Assembly: GCF_022179805.1 (NCBI RefSeq)
Contig: NZ_BPUO01000010.1
Coordinates: 124,001-188,000, forward strand
Origin: Cupriavidus pauculus
GTDB lineage: Bacteria > Pseudomonadota > Gammaproteobacteria > Burkholderiales > Burkholderiaceae
Direction: 5' to 3'
Length of the DNA stretch: 64,000 bases
A program made the translations under genes and the position numbers. Shown piece by piece: positions 8,990-17,852 of this stretch; position 1 is the first letter of the stretch; every line of letters starts with the position of its first letter. The notes beneath the pieces are model-generated. The model saw nothing but the letters and a program-made list of their open reading frames with translations, had not been told where the DNA came from and did no database searches.

Positions 8990-9281
8990 GAGCGTCTCCG
9001 GTTTGCGGATCAATTTGAGGATCAACACGGGTACAGCGACGCAAATTCCATACCGCAGCGGCTGACGGGCGCCATGCGCATCGGGCGCCATTCCACAACG
9101 TCCAGAGTCCGGCTATCGCCACGGCCGGGCGGTCCGATTTACATGACCATATAAATCCTGCCGGCCGGGTCCACATGCTGTAGTCAACGGCCTACAGTCG
9201 ATTCAGTGGTGTCCCCCTGAGCGCGTGGGTGCCTGAGTCATATCGTGAAGTCACCGCCACCAATTCTCTGGGAGACGAATG

Positions 9282-9620
9282 ATGAAACGCTTGCTCACCA
9301 CCACCGCGCTGGCCATCAGCGCCCTTCTCTGCGTACCTGCCATGGCTCAGCAGGCTCCGGTGTCTCCGAACGCGCCGAACCCGAGCGCCCCGCCGGCACC
9401 CGAAGGCCCTAGCACGCAACGCGGCAGTTCCGGCAACGCCGGCAGCGGCGCGATGATGAGCGGGGACTCGACCATGCAGCAGCACGACGCCAAGTCGACG
9501 AAGAAGAACACCGGCCAGCGCGCTAAGAAGCCTCGCGAGCAAAACGCCTCGCCTACCGCAACCCCGACGGCACCTTCGGGTCCGAAGGGCGATTCTCCGG
9601 ACCCGGTGCCCAAGCAGTAA
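9282..9620 (+). CDS. small secreted Pro/Ser-rich hypothetical protein
   Basis: 112 residues (or 113 if the ATG three bases earlier is used), after a GGGAGA site. It has a clear Sec signal peptide (MKRLLTTTALAISALLCVPAMAQ). The mature part is rich in Pro, Ser, Gly and Thr, with a central basic stretch (KSTKKNTGQRAKKPRE), and is probably an unstructured periplasmic protein. No family was recognised. A strong intrinsic terminator follows 80 bases later, supporting a single-gene transcript. Confidence 0.7.
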   Translation: MKRLLTTTALAISALLCVPAMAQQAPVSPNAPNPSAPPAPEGPSTQRGSSGNAGSGAMMSGDSTMQQHDAKSTKKNTGQRAKKPREQNASPTATPTAPSGPKGDSPDPVPKQ

Positions 9621-9702
9621 GGCAAGTCAGGCCACCGACTCCGGTCACGCCGACGGATCTACCTTTCCACGGGGCGTCGCAGCTCTGGAGATCCGAAAGC
9701 AG

Positions 9703-9747
9703 CGCGCCGCACCTACCCTGTGCAGGGATGGGTGCGGCGCGTTTTTT
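9703..9747 (+). terminator. Rho-independent terminator
   Basis: An 11 bp perfect stem (cgcgccgcacc / ggtgcggcgcg) encloses a second small stem (ccctg..caggg) and is followed by six T residues. It ends the transcript of the secreted small protein. Confidence 0.9.
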
Positions 9748-9882
9748 GCATGGTCTACGGTGTCTGTGAGAAGGCACATCGAGGGGCACTGCGTTGCGCG
9801 CAACATTAACCACGCCAACGTCGCATATTCATCGCCCGTCACCGCGCGTCACCTACAGTAAAAGTACTAACTGGAGACGTAC

Positions 9883-10365
9883 ATGGATGCACTGAACATC
9901 CGGCTGGCGCGGCTTAGCCGTCACGCCATGCAATGTGCAGAAGCGTTGTCGGCCGTGGCGGCCGTGGCATCGGATCCGCAGATCCGGGCCGTGTTGTCCC
10001 ATCGCGCCAATATGCAGCGCTGTGCCGCGGTGGAGTTGGCCACGCGTGCAGGCCCAATAGCGGATGACGGAGACGCATCGGCAACGCAAAGCCGGCGCCG
10101 CGAATCCCAGCATCTGGCACCACCCGCCGAGTCCGGCGAATTGCCGCTGTTGCGCCATGCCGCCCAGCAGGCTGGACGCGCCGCGGTAGCTTATGGCGAA
10201 TTGCTCAGGGAACCGCTCACGGAGCCCGAGTTGCGTCTGCTGCTGGCGCACTACTACCGAAGTGCCACGGAACTGCAACGGCTGCTGGAGCAACGCGCGA
10301 TGGAATTCACACCGGCACGCGCGGCCGGCATGCCGGCACGGCGCACTGTACCTCCCCTCCACTAG
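9883..10365 (+). CDS. hypothetical helical protein
   Basis: 160 residues starting at ATG 9883 with a GGAG-like site. The sequence is almost entirely amphipathic helix (LARLSRHAMQCAEALSAVAA; QAGRAAVAYGELLREPLTEPELRLLL). Its HYYRSATELQRLLEQRAMEF C-terminus suggests a four-helix bundle like the DUF2383/ferritin-like stress proteins, but this is not established. No signal peptide or membrane span is seen. It sits in the BON-protein cluster and converges with the next gene. Confidence 0.65.
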   Translation: MDALNIRLARLSRHAMQCAEALSAVAAVASDPQIRAVLSHRANMQRCAAVELATRAGPIADDGDASATQSRRRESQHLAPPAESGELPLLRHAAQQAGRAAVAYGELLREPLTEPELRLLLAHYYRSATELQRLLEQRAMEFTPARAAGMPARRTVPPLH

Positions 10366-10383
10366 CCTGCCGCTAACCTGGCG

Positions 10384-10950
10384 CTAGCTTGCCGGATTGG
10401 GAGCGATGGCCGATGCCGGGCCGGGCGGCACGCGCAGCGCCGCCTGGCGCCGGGCCGTCAGTTCCTGCTGGGGCTGATAGGGACGAATGACCAGGGCCAC
10501 GTAGTCTTCATCGGCGGGATTCACCACCAGGTAGACCAGCCCCGATATCACCAGTGCGACCTCACCCAGTTGCGAGGCAATGCGGGCGGCAACAAAGTAC
10601 TGGAGCAGGTTGGGATCCACCGTGGCATCGATGGCCTTGGCGGCGGTGGCGATGGTCGGCATGCACTGCTCGACGGCGCGGCAGACCACGATGACCTCGT
10701 CGAGCGCATAGCCGGTGTGCGCGGCACGAACCAGTACGGAAATGCCATTGCTGGTGGTGGCGCGATGCCAGCCTGGCTTGGCGCGAAAATCGGGCAACGT
10801 GAGCTTGGCCCCGGATTCCTGGGCCGCGACATTGAACTGCTGGGCAAAGTCGTGCGGGCTGATGGCCAGCAGTTGCTTTTCGACGGGCGTGGAAGAGACG
10901 GCCACGGAGGACGCCACGCTCAGCGTGGCGAAAATGCCGGTCAGGTTCAT
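10384..10950 (-). CDS. hypothetical exported protein
   Basis: 188 residues from ATG 10950, preceded by GGGAG; the in-frame upstream extension is rejected for lack of a ribosome site. A short signal peptide is likely (MNLTGIFATLSVASSVAVSS). The body contains no recognised domain: LLAISPHDFAQQFNVAAQES, an alpha/beta stretch with two Cys (VVCRAVEQCMP), and a hydrophobic segment ALVISGLVYLVVN near residue 135 that could be a membrane anchor. The C-terminus is Pro/Ala-rich. Confidence 0.6.
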   Translation of the reverse strand: MNLTGIFATLSVASSVAVSSTPVEKQLLAISPHDFAQQFNVAAQESGAKLTLPDFRAKPGWHRATTSNGISVLVRAAHTGYALDEVIVVCRAVEQCMPTIATAAKAIDATVDPNLLQYFVAARIASQLGEVALVISGLVYLVVNPADEDYVALVIRPYQPQQELTARRQAALRVPPGPASAIAPNPAS

Positions 10951-11152
10951 CGCTATCTCCCTCGCACGATGCTTGCCTTGCTTCAGCGTCAGCAATTGCC
11001 GTTCCAGCCTCTTTCGGGTGGATCGGTTCCATGCCACGGCGGCGGTCCCCTTGGAACCAATATAGGCGCATGCCAGCGGCTTTTCACTGGCATGCAACTT
11101 GCCGCCCAAGGGTCATGACAATCCCATCCCGCCGACAACCTGAGGAGTGAAG

Positions 11153-11458
11153 ATGAGCAAGACCTCTCGACACATTCATCCGGACCGCGCGTCCAACACC
11201 ACGGAATCTGGAGAGCCCGAAGGTATTCCGAGCACGCTCGACCCGAGCCTCGAGGCCGAAGCCACCGACGACCTGGAGCGCGAACTGAGCGACGTGGCGT
11301 GCGAAAGCCACGAGCCATCCGACGACGAACTTCCCGAAGATGAAATTTTTGAAGAAGTGCGGCGCGCTGCCGAGGAATTGCCGTCGGATACGCCGGTCGA
11401 TCGCGCCGACCAGACCGACAAGCGCATGGAGACGCCGCCCAGCGGCAGCGACCTGTAG
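11153..11458 (+). CDS. small acidic hypothetical protein
   Basis: 101 residues from ATG 11153 with a GAGGAG site six bases upstream. It is strikingly acidic (long Asp/Glu-rich centre: LEAEATDDLERELSD, SDDELPEDEIFEEVR) with no hydrophobic core, signal peptide or known domain, and is probably disordered. It contrasts with the basic protein at 7067-7345 in the same cluster. Confidence 0.65.
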   Translation: MSKTSRHIHPDRASNTTESGEPEGIPSTLDPSLEAEATDDLERELSDVACESHEPSDDELPEDEIFEEVRRAAEELPSDTPVDRADQTDKRMETPPSGSDL

Positions 11459-11482
11459 CGTCACTGGCGCTTGCGCCGATAG

Positions 11483-11505
11483 AAAAAACCCCGGCATGGC
11501 CGGGG
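11483..11505 (-). terminator. Rho-independent terminator of the second BON gene
   Basis: Read on the minus strand, a GC-rich stem (ccccggc / gccgggg, 3-base loop) is followed by six T residues, 53 bases after the stop codon of the BON protein gene. Confidence 0.85.
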
Positions 11506-11557
11506 CTCGAACAATGCAGCCGGGTGGTCCGGACGTGCTGCGTGCTACCCTGAACTC

Positions 11558-12436
11558 CTACTCGGAAGCCAGTACGCCATAGGGCCGTACGTGGATCTGG
11601 TTGACCACGTCGGACACCCCATAGGTATCGTCGACGATATCTTCCACCTCGTACTTCATGCGGCGGTTGTCGACCGAACCGGTAAGCGTTACCACGCTGC
11701 CCGCCACGGTCACCGTTACGTCACTGACATCGAGCGTCGGAGTATGCGTCAGACGCTCGCAGACTTCCTCACGGATACGCTCGTCGGAGCGCGTGTAGTT
11801 CTTGGGACCCACGGCGCGTCCGCTCGCCGATTCACCCAAGTGCGGCCGCTGCCGGAAATTGCGACCCGCTGTGACCCCGTAATCTTCATAACCCGTCCCG
11901 TATCCGCGCTCGCCGCCCCGCTCGTTGCCCCGGTAGTTCCCCTGGACCCTGGGATCCCCTTCATACCCGCTTTCATACCCGCCGCGCGTGCCGGCCCAGC
12001 GTTCCTGCCGACCCGGCATCTGGCTGCTGGACGACCTTGACGCCGCGTCATAGCCATCTTCATAACCGCTGCTGTAGGCGCTGACGTAGCCGGGGCTGTG
12101 TGGCGTGCTTTCGTCCTGAGCCTCGCCGTAGGTCGAGCGACCGGGATAGTAGACCGTGGTGGCGCCGCGCGAGCGCCAGCCGCCGCTTAGTTGCGCCGTG
12201 CGGCCCTGGCGCCAGGCGCCGGCTTGCCGAGGGTCGTCGCTGCCCCAGCGGCCTTCGTTTGCATCGTAGGGATTGCGTTCGCCGCCGTTGCCATAGCGGC
12301 CCGCGGAAAGGTCGCGGCGGCGCCAGTCGCGATCGTCGCCCGGCACATGGCCGTAGCCTTCCTCATAACCGCCATACTGCTCATCGGGCCTGCGGCGACG
12401 ACCGTAGTTGTCGGATCGATTGCCGAATCGATTCAT
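11558..12436 (-). CDS. BON-domain protein, shorter paralogue with disordered N-terminus
   Basis: 292 residues from ATG 12436 behind a GGAGG site. The first 205 residues are rich in Tyr, Gly, Arg and Ser (SDNYGRRRRPDEQYGGYEEG; NERGGERGYGTGYEDYG). The linker GPKNYTRSDERIREEVCERL at residue 210 and the BON domain (about 232-285, LDVSDVTVTVAGSVVTLTG) closely match the protein at 7457-8989, so the two are paralogues or share a recent module. No signal peptide. The conserved (S)DERIRE(x)2CERL box before the BON domain marks this subfamily. Confidence 0.8.
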   Translation of the reverse strand: MNRFGNRSDNYGRRRRPDEQYGGYEEGYGHVPGDDRDWRRRDLSAGRYGNGGERNPYDANEGRWGSDDPRQAGAWRQGRTAQLSGGWRSRGATTVYYPGRSTYGEAQDESTPHSPGYVSAYSSGYEDGYDAASRSSSSQMPGRQERWAGTRGGYESGYEGDPRVQGNYRGNERGGERGYGTGYEDYGVTAGRNFRQRPHLGESASGRAVGPKNYTRSDERIREEVCERLTHTPTLDVSDVTVTVAGSVVTLTGSVDNRRMKYEVEDIVDDTYGVSDVVNQIHVRPYGVLASE

Positions 12437-12520
12437 TGCCTTGCCTCCATGGTGCCGGGGCGCCAATCGCCCCCGATATGAACAAGGGGGCAAGTTTCGT
12501 ACCGTGGCTGCGCACCAATG

Positions 12521-12547
12521 AAAATGGCGCCGGATGCACCGGCGCCA
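12521..12547 (-). terminator. Rho-independent terminator of the MFS gene
   Basis: A 9 bp stem (tggcgccgg / ccggcgcca) with a 5-base loop, followed on the minus strand by TTTT, 60 bases past the transporter stop codon. Confidence 0.8.
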
Positions 12548-12607
12548 TGCAGTTTCTACAAGCCCTGCGCGCATCTCTTGCGCGCGGCCCGGGGCTTCAT
12601 CGAATGA

Positions 12608-14059
12608 TCACGATGACTTTCCGGCGCCTTGCATCCCCGCGCTATCGTCGCCGTGCGCCGTGACCAGCCGCAGCCCGCTGGCCACGGCCGCCGCAGCGGC
12701 AAATCCGGCGCCCAGTCCCAGGGCCAGGGTCGGTCCATGCTCTCCGGCGATGCCGAACGACAGCGCCACCAGCGCCGCACCGGTGGCCTGCCCCAGCAGC
12801 CGGGCCGTGGCCACCACGCCGCTGGCGCCGCCCGCACGTTCGCGCGGTGCGCTGGCCATCAGCGCCTTCAGGTTGGGCGACTGGAAGAACCCAAAGCCCG
12901 CACCGCAGATCGCCATGCGGATGCCGATGTTGAGCACGCTGGCATCAGCCGGCATCATCGCCAGCGACGCCATGCCCACCGCCATGATCGCCAGGCCGAT
13001 ACCGCCCAGCAGGCCAGGCGGATAGCGGTCGGACAGCCGTCCCGCGATGGGCGCCATCAGCGCCACCACGGCCGACCACGGCGTAAGCAGGAAGCCGGTT
13101 TCCACGGGATTGCGGCCCAGCACATGCTCGAAGTAGAACGGCAGCGACACAAAGGCCAGGCCCTGGGCCGCGAACGAGCAAACCGCCGTGGCCGTGGACA
13201 GCGCGAACATGGGACGTCGCAGCAGGTCCACCGGCAGCATCGGCGCCGGATGGCCGCGCTCGCGGCGCAGCAGCAGCACAAATGCCACCAGGAACACGGC
13301 GGCGGCGGCCACCACGTACTCGGTCGGCTCGCGCTGCACGCCCTCGCCCAGCGCGAAGATCAGTGCGGCAAACGTAATGGCGTTCAGCAAGGCCGCGATC
13401 GGGTCGAAGCCATGCTGGCTGCGCTTGGTCTGTGGCAGCGAGCGCCAGGCGATGGCCAGCGCCAGCAGGCCGATCGGCAGGTTCACCGCGAACAGCCACG
13501 GCCACGTGCCGAACGACAGGATCACCGACGCCACCGTCGGCCCCACGGCAAACGACACGCCAACCACCAGCGCGTTAAGGCCAACCCCCCGGCCCAGCCG
13601 GTGTATCGGAAAGATCGCGCTGATCAGCGCCGTGTTCACGCTCATGACGGCCGCCGCGCCAATGCCCTGCAGCAGGCGCGCAGCTGCCAGCGACGGCAGC
13701 GACCACGCCATTGCGCAGATCACCGACGACACGATGAACACCATGACGCCGCCCAGGTAGATGCGGCGATGGCCAAGCACGCCGCCCAACGCCGCGAACG
13801 GCAGCAGCGTGGCCACCATGGCCAGTTGGTAGGCGTTGATGATCCAGACAGATGCAGCCGGTGTGCTGTTCAGGTCGGCGGCGATGTTCGGCAGCGCCGT
13901 GTTGGCAATGGCCGTATCGAGCGTCGCCAGCGACACGGCAATCATGATGGCGGCCATGCCGCGCTTCTCGCGCGGGGTCATGGCGGTGTCTTGGGAAGGG
14001 CTGGGCGCGGAGGCAGCCGAAGTGACGGCTTCGGCAGGCTGGCTTGATGGATTCTGCAC
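12608..14059 (-). CDS. MFS transporter, DHA2 (EmrB/QacA-like) drug exporter
   Basis: About 483 residues with roughly 14 hydrophobic segments, as in DHA2 proton-driven exporters of the inner membrane. The first span holds the DHA2 pattern (LDTAIANTALPNIAADL), the loop after span 2 has GHRRIYLGG (motif A) and LLQGIGAAAVMSVNTALI follows (motif C region). The start is uncertain: GTG 14059 and ATG 13981 are both plausible, and neither has a strong ribosome site; the shorter form still keeps all spans. It probably exports drugs or toxic organics. No regulator is directly divergent. Confidence 0.85.
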   Translation of the reverse strand: MQNPSSQPAEAVTSAASAPSPSQDTAMTPREKRGMAAIMIAVSLATLDTAIANTALPNIAADLNSTPAASVWIINAYQLAMVATLLPFAALGGVLGHRRIYLGGVMVFIVSSVICAMAWSLPSLAAARLLQGIGAAAVMSVNTALISAIFPIHRLGRGVGLNALVVGVSFAVGPTVASVILSFGTWPWLFAVNLPIGLLALAIAWRSLPQTKRSQHGFDPIAALLNAITFAALIFALGEGVQREPTEYVVAAAAVFLVAFVLLLRRERGHPAPMLPVDLLRRPMFALSTATAVCSFAAQGLAFVSLPFYFEHVLGRNPVETGFLLTPWSAVVALMAPIAGRLSDRYPPGLLGGIGLAIMAVGMASLAMMPADASVLNIGIRMAICGAGFGFFQSPNLKALMASAPRERAGGASGVVATARLLGQATGAALVALSFGIAGEHGPTLALGLGAGFAAAAAVASGLRLVTAHGDDSAGMQGAGKSS

Positions 14060-14301
14060 GATATCGATCCGGGGGCGGGCGGGACTCAGGGGCCGCCGAT
14101 GCAGATGACCGTGCAATTATTGCCTCGTCAAGCATCGACAGATCGACACAATACGACAAAACTTGCACGCGTGCTGGGCGTTGAAAAATGGCCGTCAGGG
14201 GGCGCCGGGCAGGTAGTTTGGCGATCGACGGATATCCGGCCGTGTTCTGCAATGAAAGCCGGCAAACTTCGGCGAAGACGATGATCTCGCCGTGGGCGAT
14301 C

Positions 14302-14724
14302 CTAATTGGCGCCGTAGCGCATCTGCACGTCGTCGACGCGCTGGGTACGCAGGTTGTAAAGGCAGGTATAGCGGAACGCCATGGCCTCTTCACTGGCGTC
14401 GGGCTCGAACGTGCCTTCACCGGAGACGGCAGTCTGATTGCTGGTTTGCTGGGTAATGCGCTCGCGGTCCGGCATCATCATGACGCTGCCGGGCTGCGGA
14501 TAGCGAATCTTGACGGCATCGGCCACGCGCTTTTCGCAGGCATTGCCCGCTGCTTCGAGCTGGGCGCGGCTGACACCGGCCTGCGGTGGGGTGATGGTCG
14601 TGGACGGCTGCTGGGGCAGGCGCTGCGGCGGCGGCGCCTGGGGCATCGGCGAACTCGCGCAACCCGCCAGCACCAGGGCCAGCAAGGACGTCGCGGTCGT
14701 GGACGGAATCGTGAAACGTGGCAT
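14302..14724 (-). CDS. small lipoprotein of unknown function
   Basis: 140 residues from ATG 14724. A signal peptide ends in a lipobox (LVLAGC) with the acylated Cys at about residue 22. A Pro/Gln linker follows, then a short domain with SRAQLEAAGNACEKRVADAV and a C-terminal FRYTCLYNLRTQRVDDVQMRYG strand; two Cys could form a disulphide. No family was identified. Confidence 0.75.
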   Translation of the reverse strand: MPRFTIPSTTATSLLALVLAGCASSPMPQAPPPQRLPQQPSTTITPPQAGVSRAQLEAAGNACEKRVADAVKIRYPQPGSVMMMPDRERITQQTSNQTAVSGEGTFEPDASEEAMAFRYTCLYNLRTQRVDDVQMRYGAN

Positions 14725-14882
14725 CGGGTCTATCCGGAGTCGGCGGAAACCGTCGGAGGACGGGGTTGCTACCCGTTGGACTCTATGACAGAAATGCTTT
14801 TGGAGCAACCTGACCCGGCAGTTATCGCCCTGGCGATCAGGCCGAAAACCGGTGCGGCAAGCGCGCCCGTGCTGCGTACCGG

Positions 14883-15410
14883 TCAGGCCGCGGACACCTT
14901 CGGCGCGGCCGGGCTGGTCATGTGGGAAGCCGCCGACGACAGGCGGTCGCGCGTGCGGTCATCCGCGGCCGGTCCGGCCCGCACCACGTGCTTCTTGCCC
15001 ATCTGCAGCGGTTCGCCGGTGGCCGCGTCCACCAGCAACGGCTCCACGGGCTTGCCCGTTTCGCGGTCGACGATCTGCACGCTGGCGCCTTCGGGTGCGA
15101 AGTTCCGATTGCCCCAGGCCAGCAACGACAGCAGCACCGGACGGAAATCGCGCCCGCAGTCGGTCAGCACGTATTCATAGCGCGGCGGCCGCTCGGAATA
15201 CTGGCGCTTTTCCAGCAGCCCTTCTTCCACCAGTCCGTTGAGCCGGCGCGTGAGCATGTTCGGCGCGATGTCGAGATTGCGCTGGAATTCGTCGAAGCGC
15301 TTCGTGCCATAGAACGCATCTCGCAGAATCAGAATGCTCCACCACTCGCCCACGCGCTCCAGGCTGCGGGCAATCGGGCATTGCATGTTTCGGAAAGTCT
15401 TGCGTTGCAT
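14883..15410 (-). CDS. HxlR-family transcriptional regulator
   Basis: 175 residues from ATG 15410 (GAGGGG site). The HxlR winged helix spans residues 8-105: CPIARSLERVGEWWSILILR with the redox-prone Cys typical of the family, then RFDEFQRNLDIAPNMLTRRL (recognition helix) and LLEKRQYSERPPRYEYVLTD (wing). The C-terminal 70 residues are a longer, polar extension (EGASVQIVDRETGKPVEPLL) seen in some Burkholderiales members. It probably senses an aldehyde, quinone or oxidant. The porin lies upstream in the same direction but is separated by its own terminator. Confidence 0.9.
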   Translation of the reverse strand: MQRKTFRNMQCPIARSLERVGEWWSILILRDAFYGTKRFDEFQRNLDIAPNMLTRRLNGLVEEGLLEKRQYSERPPRYEYVLTDCGRDFRPVLLSLLAWGNRNFAPEGASVQIVDRETGKPVEPLLVDAATGEPLQMGKKHVVRAGPAADDRTRDRLSSAASHMTSPAAPKVSAA

Positions 15411-15509
15411 GTGGTTTGGCCCCTCGGCCCCTCTCTTCGCTGTGCTTCCTGACTTCGGACGGCAACGTCGATGATACCTACCTTTCGGCACGTGCCCGCC
15501 CGGCCAGAC

Positions 15510-15545
15510 AAAAAAGGCGCCGCACCCCTGCAGGGATGCGGCGCC
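15510..15545 (-). terminator. Rho-independent terminator of the porin gene
   Basis: On the minus strand a stem (ggcgccgca / tgcggcgcc, with an inner cctg/cagg pairing) is followed by five T residues, 74 bases after the porin stop. Its core closely resembles the terminator at 9703-9747. Confidence 0.85.
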
Positions 15546-15618
15546 GAAATGCCTGCGCGTCGTGGAGTCTTCGCGCCGGCCCCTCGCTTGATGGATCGCC
15601 GGGGGAGCGATGCCAGGA

Positions 15619-16776
15619 TCAGAAGACGTGACGCATGCCCAGCGACACGCCAAGTTGCCCGCTGGAGCCCGGCGTCTTGTAGTACACCTGGGACGTCGAC
15701 GGCAGGTAGCCCACCGACTGGCCGTTAGGCAGATACGAGATGTTGTCCCAGTTCAGCGACGCGTTGCGCGCATAGTTCACGGCGAAGAACACGTCGGTAC
15801 GCTTGGACAGGCTGTAGTCGGCCAGCGCCAGGTACTGCTGCGGGTTCTTCGGGTTGGTCGTGACGCCGTTGATGCGCGCCGCCTTGATGTCGTCGTAGTA
15901 GTAGGCCAGCGACAGGCGCAGGGCCGCCGTGGCGTCCCAGTTCACGCCCAGCCAGTACATGTCGTCGCGGTGCGGCAGCAGCGTGGGCGTGCCCGTGGCG
16001 GGCGCCACCGAATTGCCCCAGCGATAGCCGGCCACCATCTTGACCGGCCCCAGGCGGTAGCTGGCACCCAGCGTCGCACGCATGTCACGGCCATAGTCGT
16101 TCGAGCCCGACGTGCCGGCTGCCTGTGCCGTATTGAGGGACTTCACCTCGTCATAGGCGGCGGCGACACCGAACGGGCCGGTGTTGTAGGCCAGGCCCAC
16201 GCCATAGGCGGAACCCGCCGCGAACGTGCCCGAGCGCTCGCCGAACGACCAGTGCGCGATGGCCGTGAGCGGGCCGAACGTGCCCTGGTACTGCACCATG
16301 TTGTTCTCGCGGAAGTTCGCGCCCGCAATGCCCACCACCGGCTCGAACTCCGGTGCGTAGGCCACCGGCGTGAAGCTGCCCATCGTCAGGAAGCCGGACG
16401 TGTACTGGCGGCCGAACGTCAGCTTGCCCCATTGGTTCTGCACGCCCACGAAGGCCTGGCGGCCAAACAGCAGGCCGCCGTTACCCATCTTGCCGTCATC
16501 GGTGTTGAACTGGTTTTCCAGCACGAACAGGCTCTTGAGCCCGCCGCCCAGGTCTTCCACGCCGCGCAGGCCGAAACGCGACTGCGCGATACCCGACGAA
16601 TTCATGAACATGGCCGAGCCGCTACCCGGTGCCAACACGCCATTGCTGGTGTTCTGCACATGGTTGACGTACTGAATGCTCGTGGTGACAACGCCATAGA
16701 GCGTGACGGACGATTGCGCCCAGGCGGCTGGCGCAAGCAGCGCGCCGGCAATGGCGGCGAACAGCGTCTTCTTCAT
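15619..16776 (-). CDS. Gram-negative general porin
   Basis: 385 residues. The signal peptide is MKKTLFAAIAGALLAPAAWA and the mature protein begins QSSVTLYGVV, the invariant first strand of betaproteobacterial trimeric porins (OmpC/Omp32 type). Later landmarks are GLRGVEDLGGGLKSLFVLE and LTFGRQY, and the final strand ends in GMRHVF with the C-terminal Phe needed for BAM recognition. It forms a 16-strand outer-membrane channel for small solutes. The start is ATG 16776. It is monocistronic. Confidence 0.95.
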   Translation of the reverse strand: MKKTLFAAIAGALLAPAAWAQSSVTLYGVVTTSIQYVNHVQNTSNGVLAPGSGSAMFMNSSGIAQSRFGLRGVEDLGGGLKSLFVLENQFNTDDGKMGNGGLLFGRQAFVGVQNQWGKLTFGRQYTSGFLTMGSFTPVAYAPEFEPVVGIAGANFRENNMVQYQGTFGPLTAIAHWSFGERSGTFAAGSAYGVGLAYNTGPFGVAAAYDEVKSLNTAQAAGTSGSNDYGRDMRATLGASYRLGPVKMVAGYRWGNSVAPATGTPTLLPHRDDMYWLGVNWDATAALRLSLAYYYDDIKAARINGVTTNPKNPQQYLALADYSLSKRTDVFFAVNYARNASLNWDNISYLPNGQSVGYLPSTSQVYYKTPGSSGQLGVSLGMRHVF

Positions 16777-17063
16777 TTGTAGTGGTTCCGAGTGTGGTGG
16801 CTGATGGCGCCAGTGGTCTCCTCCGTCCAGCGCCTGGGCTGCAACCTGTCGATCGCAGCATGCCAATTTAATCCTTCGTATTAATTCGGCACGACCGCAG
16901 GCTAACGGCATCCGTCGGTTCAGATAGTTAGGATTTTCCCGAGGGGGATAACAATTTGAAGAAAATACGATGCCTGACGGATGTCGTACGTCTGATTTTT
17001 CCGTATCCTTGCCAAGCTTTCATTTCGATAACGACAAGCCTGCAAGCGACGCCATCCAGCCCC

Positions 17064-17852
17064 ATGAAGCTCAAGCAAGCGCGCGCGATCATCGCGGACG
17101 AATCACGCGATCCGGCGCAAGACAAGCCACGACGTACCCAGGCAACCGCCGCCACCCCACTGCCTGCCCCCGAAAAAGGCGCACCCGATGCCGGCGAGGG
17201 CCTGACCGACACCGCACGACGGATTCTTGAAATCGCGGAACGCCTGTTCGCGGAACAGGGTGTGGAGCATGTGCCGCTACGCCAGATCGTGGTGGAAAGC
17301 GGACAACGCAACCGGTCGGCGCTGCATTACCACTTTGGGTCGCGCGAAGCGCTGGTCAGTCATCTGCTGAACCGGCGCCTGCACCAGGTGAACCAGATCC
17401 GCCATCGCCATCTGGACGAACTCGAACAATGCGGCCAGCCCATTGGCATCCACGGCGTGGTGGAAGCCACGATCCGGCCGCTGGTCGAAGTGATGCTACA
17501 CACGGACTGGGGCACCAACTACCTGCAGGTGCTGGCGCAGACCACCTTCAGCCCCGCGCTGCTCAACAAGGGCCTGGTCGACAAGACCGCCATGAGCGCG
17601 CTATACCGCGTGCGCGAACACCTGTACACGCTGCTGCCCAACGTGCCGCGCGAGGTCATGAAGTTGCGCATGATCTGGTTCATGGACACGGTGGTCTATT
17701 CGCTGGCCCACTGGGTACGCGAGCGCAGCAAGCGCGCCCGGAGCGGACCGCCCGTGGATGAACTGATCGATTTCTGCGCGGCGGCCCTGGAGGGTCCAAG
17801 GCCGCCGGCATCAGTCAAGGTAGCAGCACCGAAGGCCGCACGGTCGCGCTGA
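17064..17852 (+). CDS. TetR-family transcriptional regulator
   Basis: 262 residues from ATG 17064; an in-frame TTG at 16956 would add 36 residues. A disordered Ala/Pro/Arg-rich N-terminus of about 45 residues precedes the TetR helix-turn-helix (ARRILEIAERLFAEQGVEHV, then SGQRNRSALHYHFGSREALV). The C-terminal ligand domain is helical and not assignable. Its stop codon abuts the last base of the convergent uvrA-like gene (17853), so there is no intergenic space. Confidence 0.9.
   Translation: MKLKQARAIIADESRDPAQDKPRRTQATAATPLPAPEKGAPDAGEGLTDTARRILEIAERLFAEQGVEHVPLRQIVVESGQRNRSALHYHFGSREALVSHLLNRRLHQVNQIRHRHLDELEQCGQPIGIHGVVEATIRPLVEVMLHTDWGTNYLQVLAQTTFSPALLNKGLVDKTAMSALYRVREHLYTLLPNVPREVMKLRMIWFMDTVVYSLAHWVRERSKRARSGPPVDELIDFCAAALEGPRPPASVKVAAPKAARSR

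Noticed and set aside
12629..14047. 472-codon open frame on the plus strand
   Set aside because: Antisense to the MFS exporter; its His/Arg/Gln-rich sequence is the mirror of membrane-span codons.
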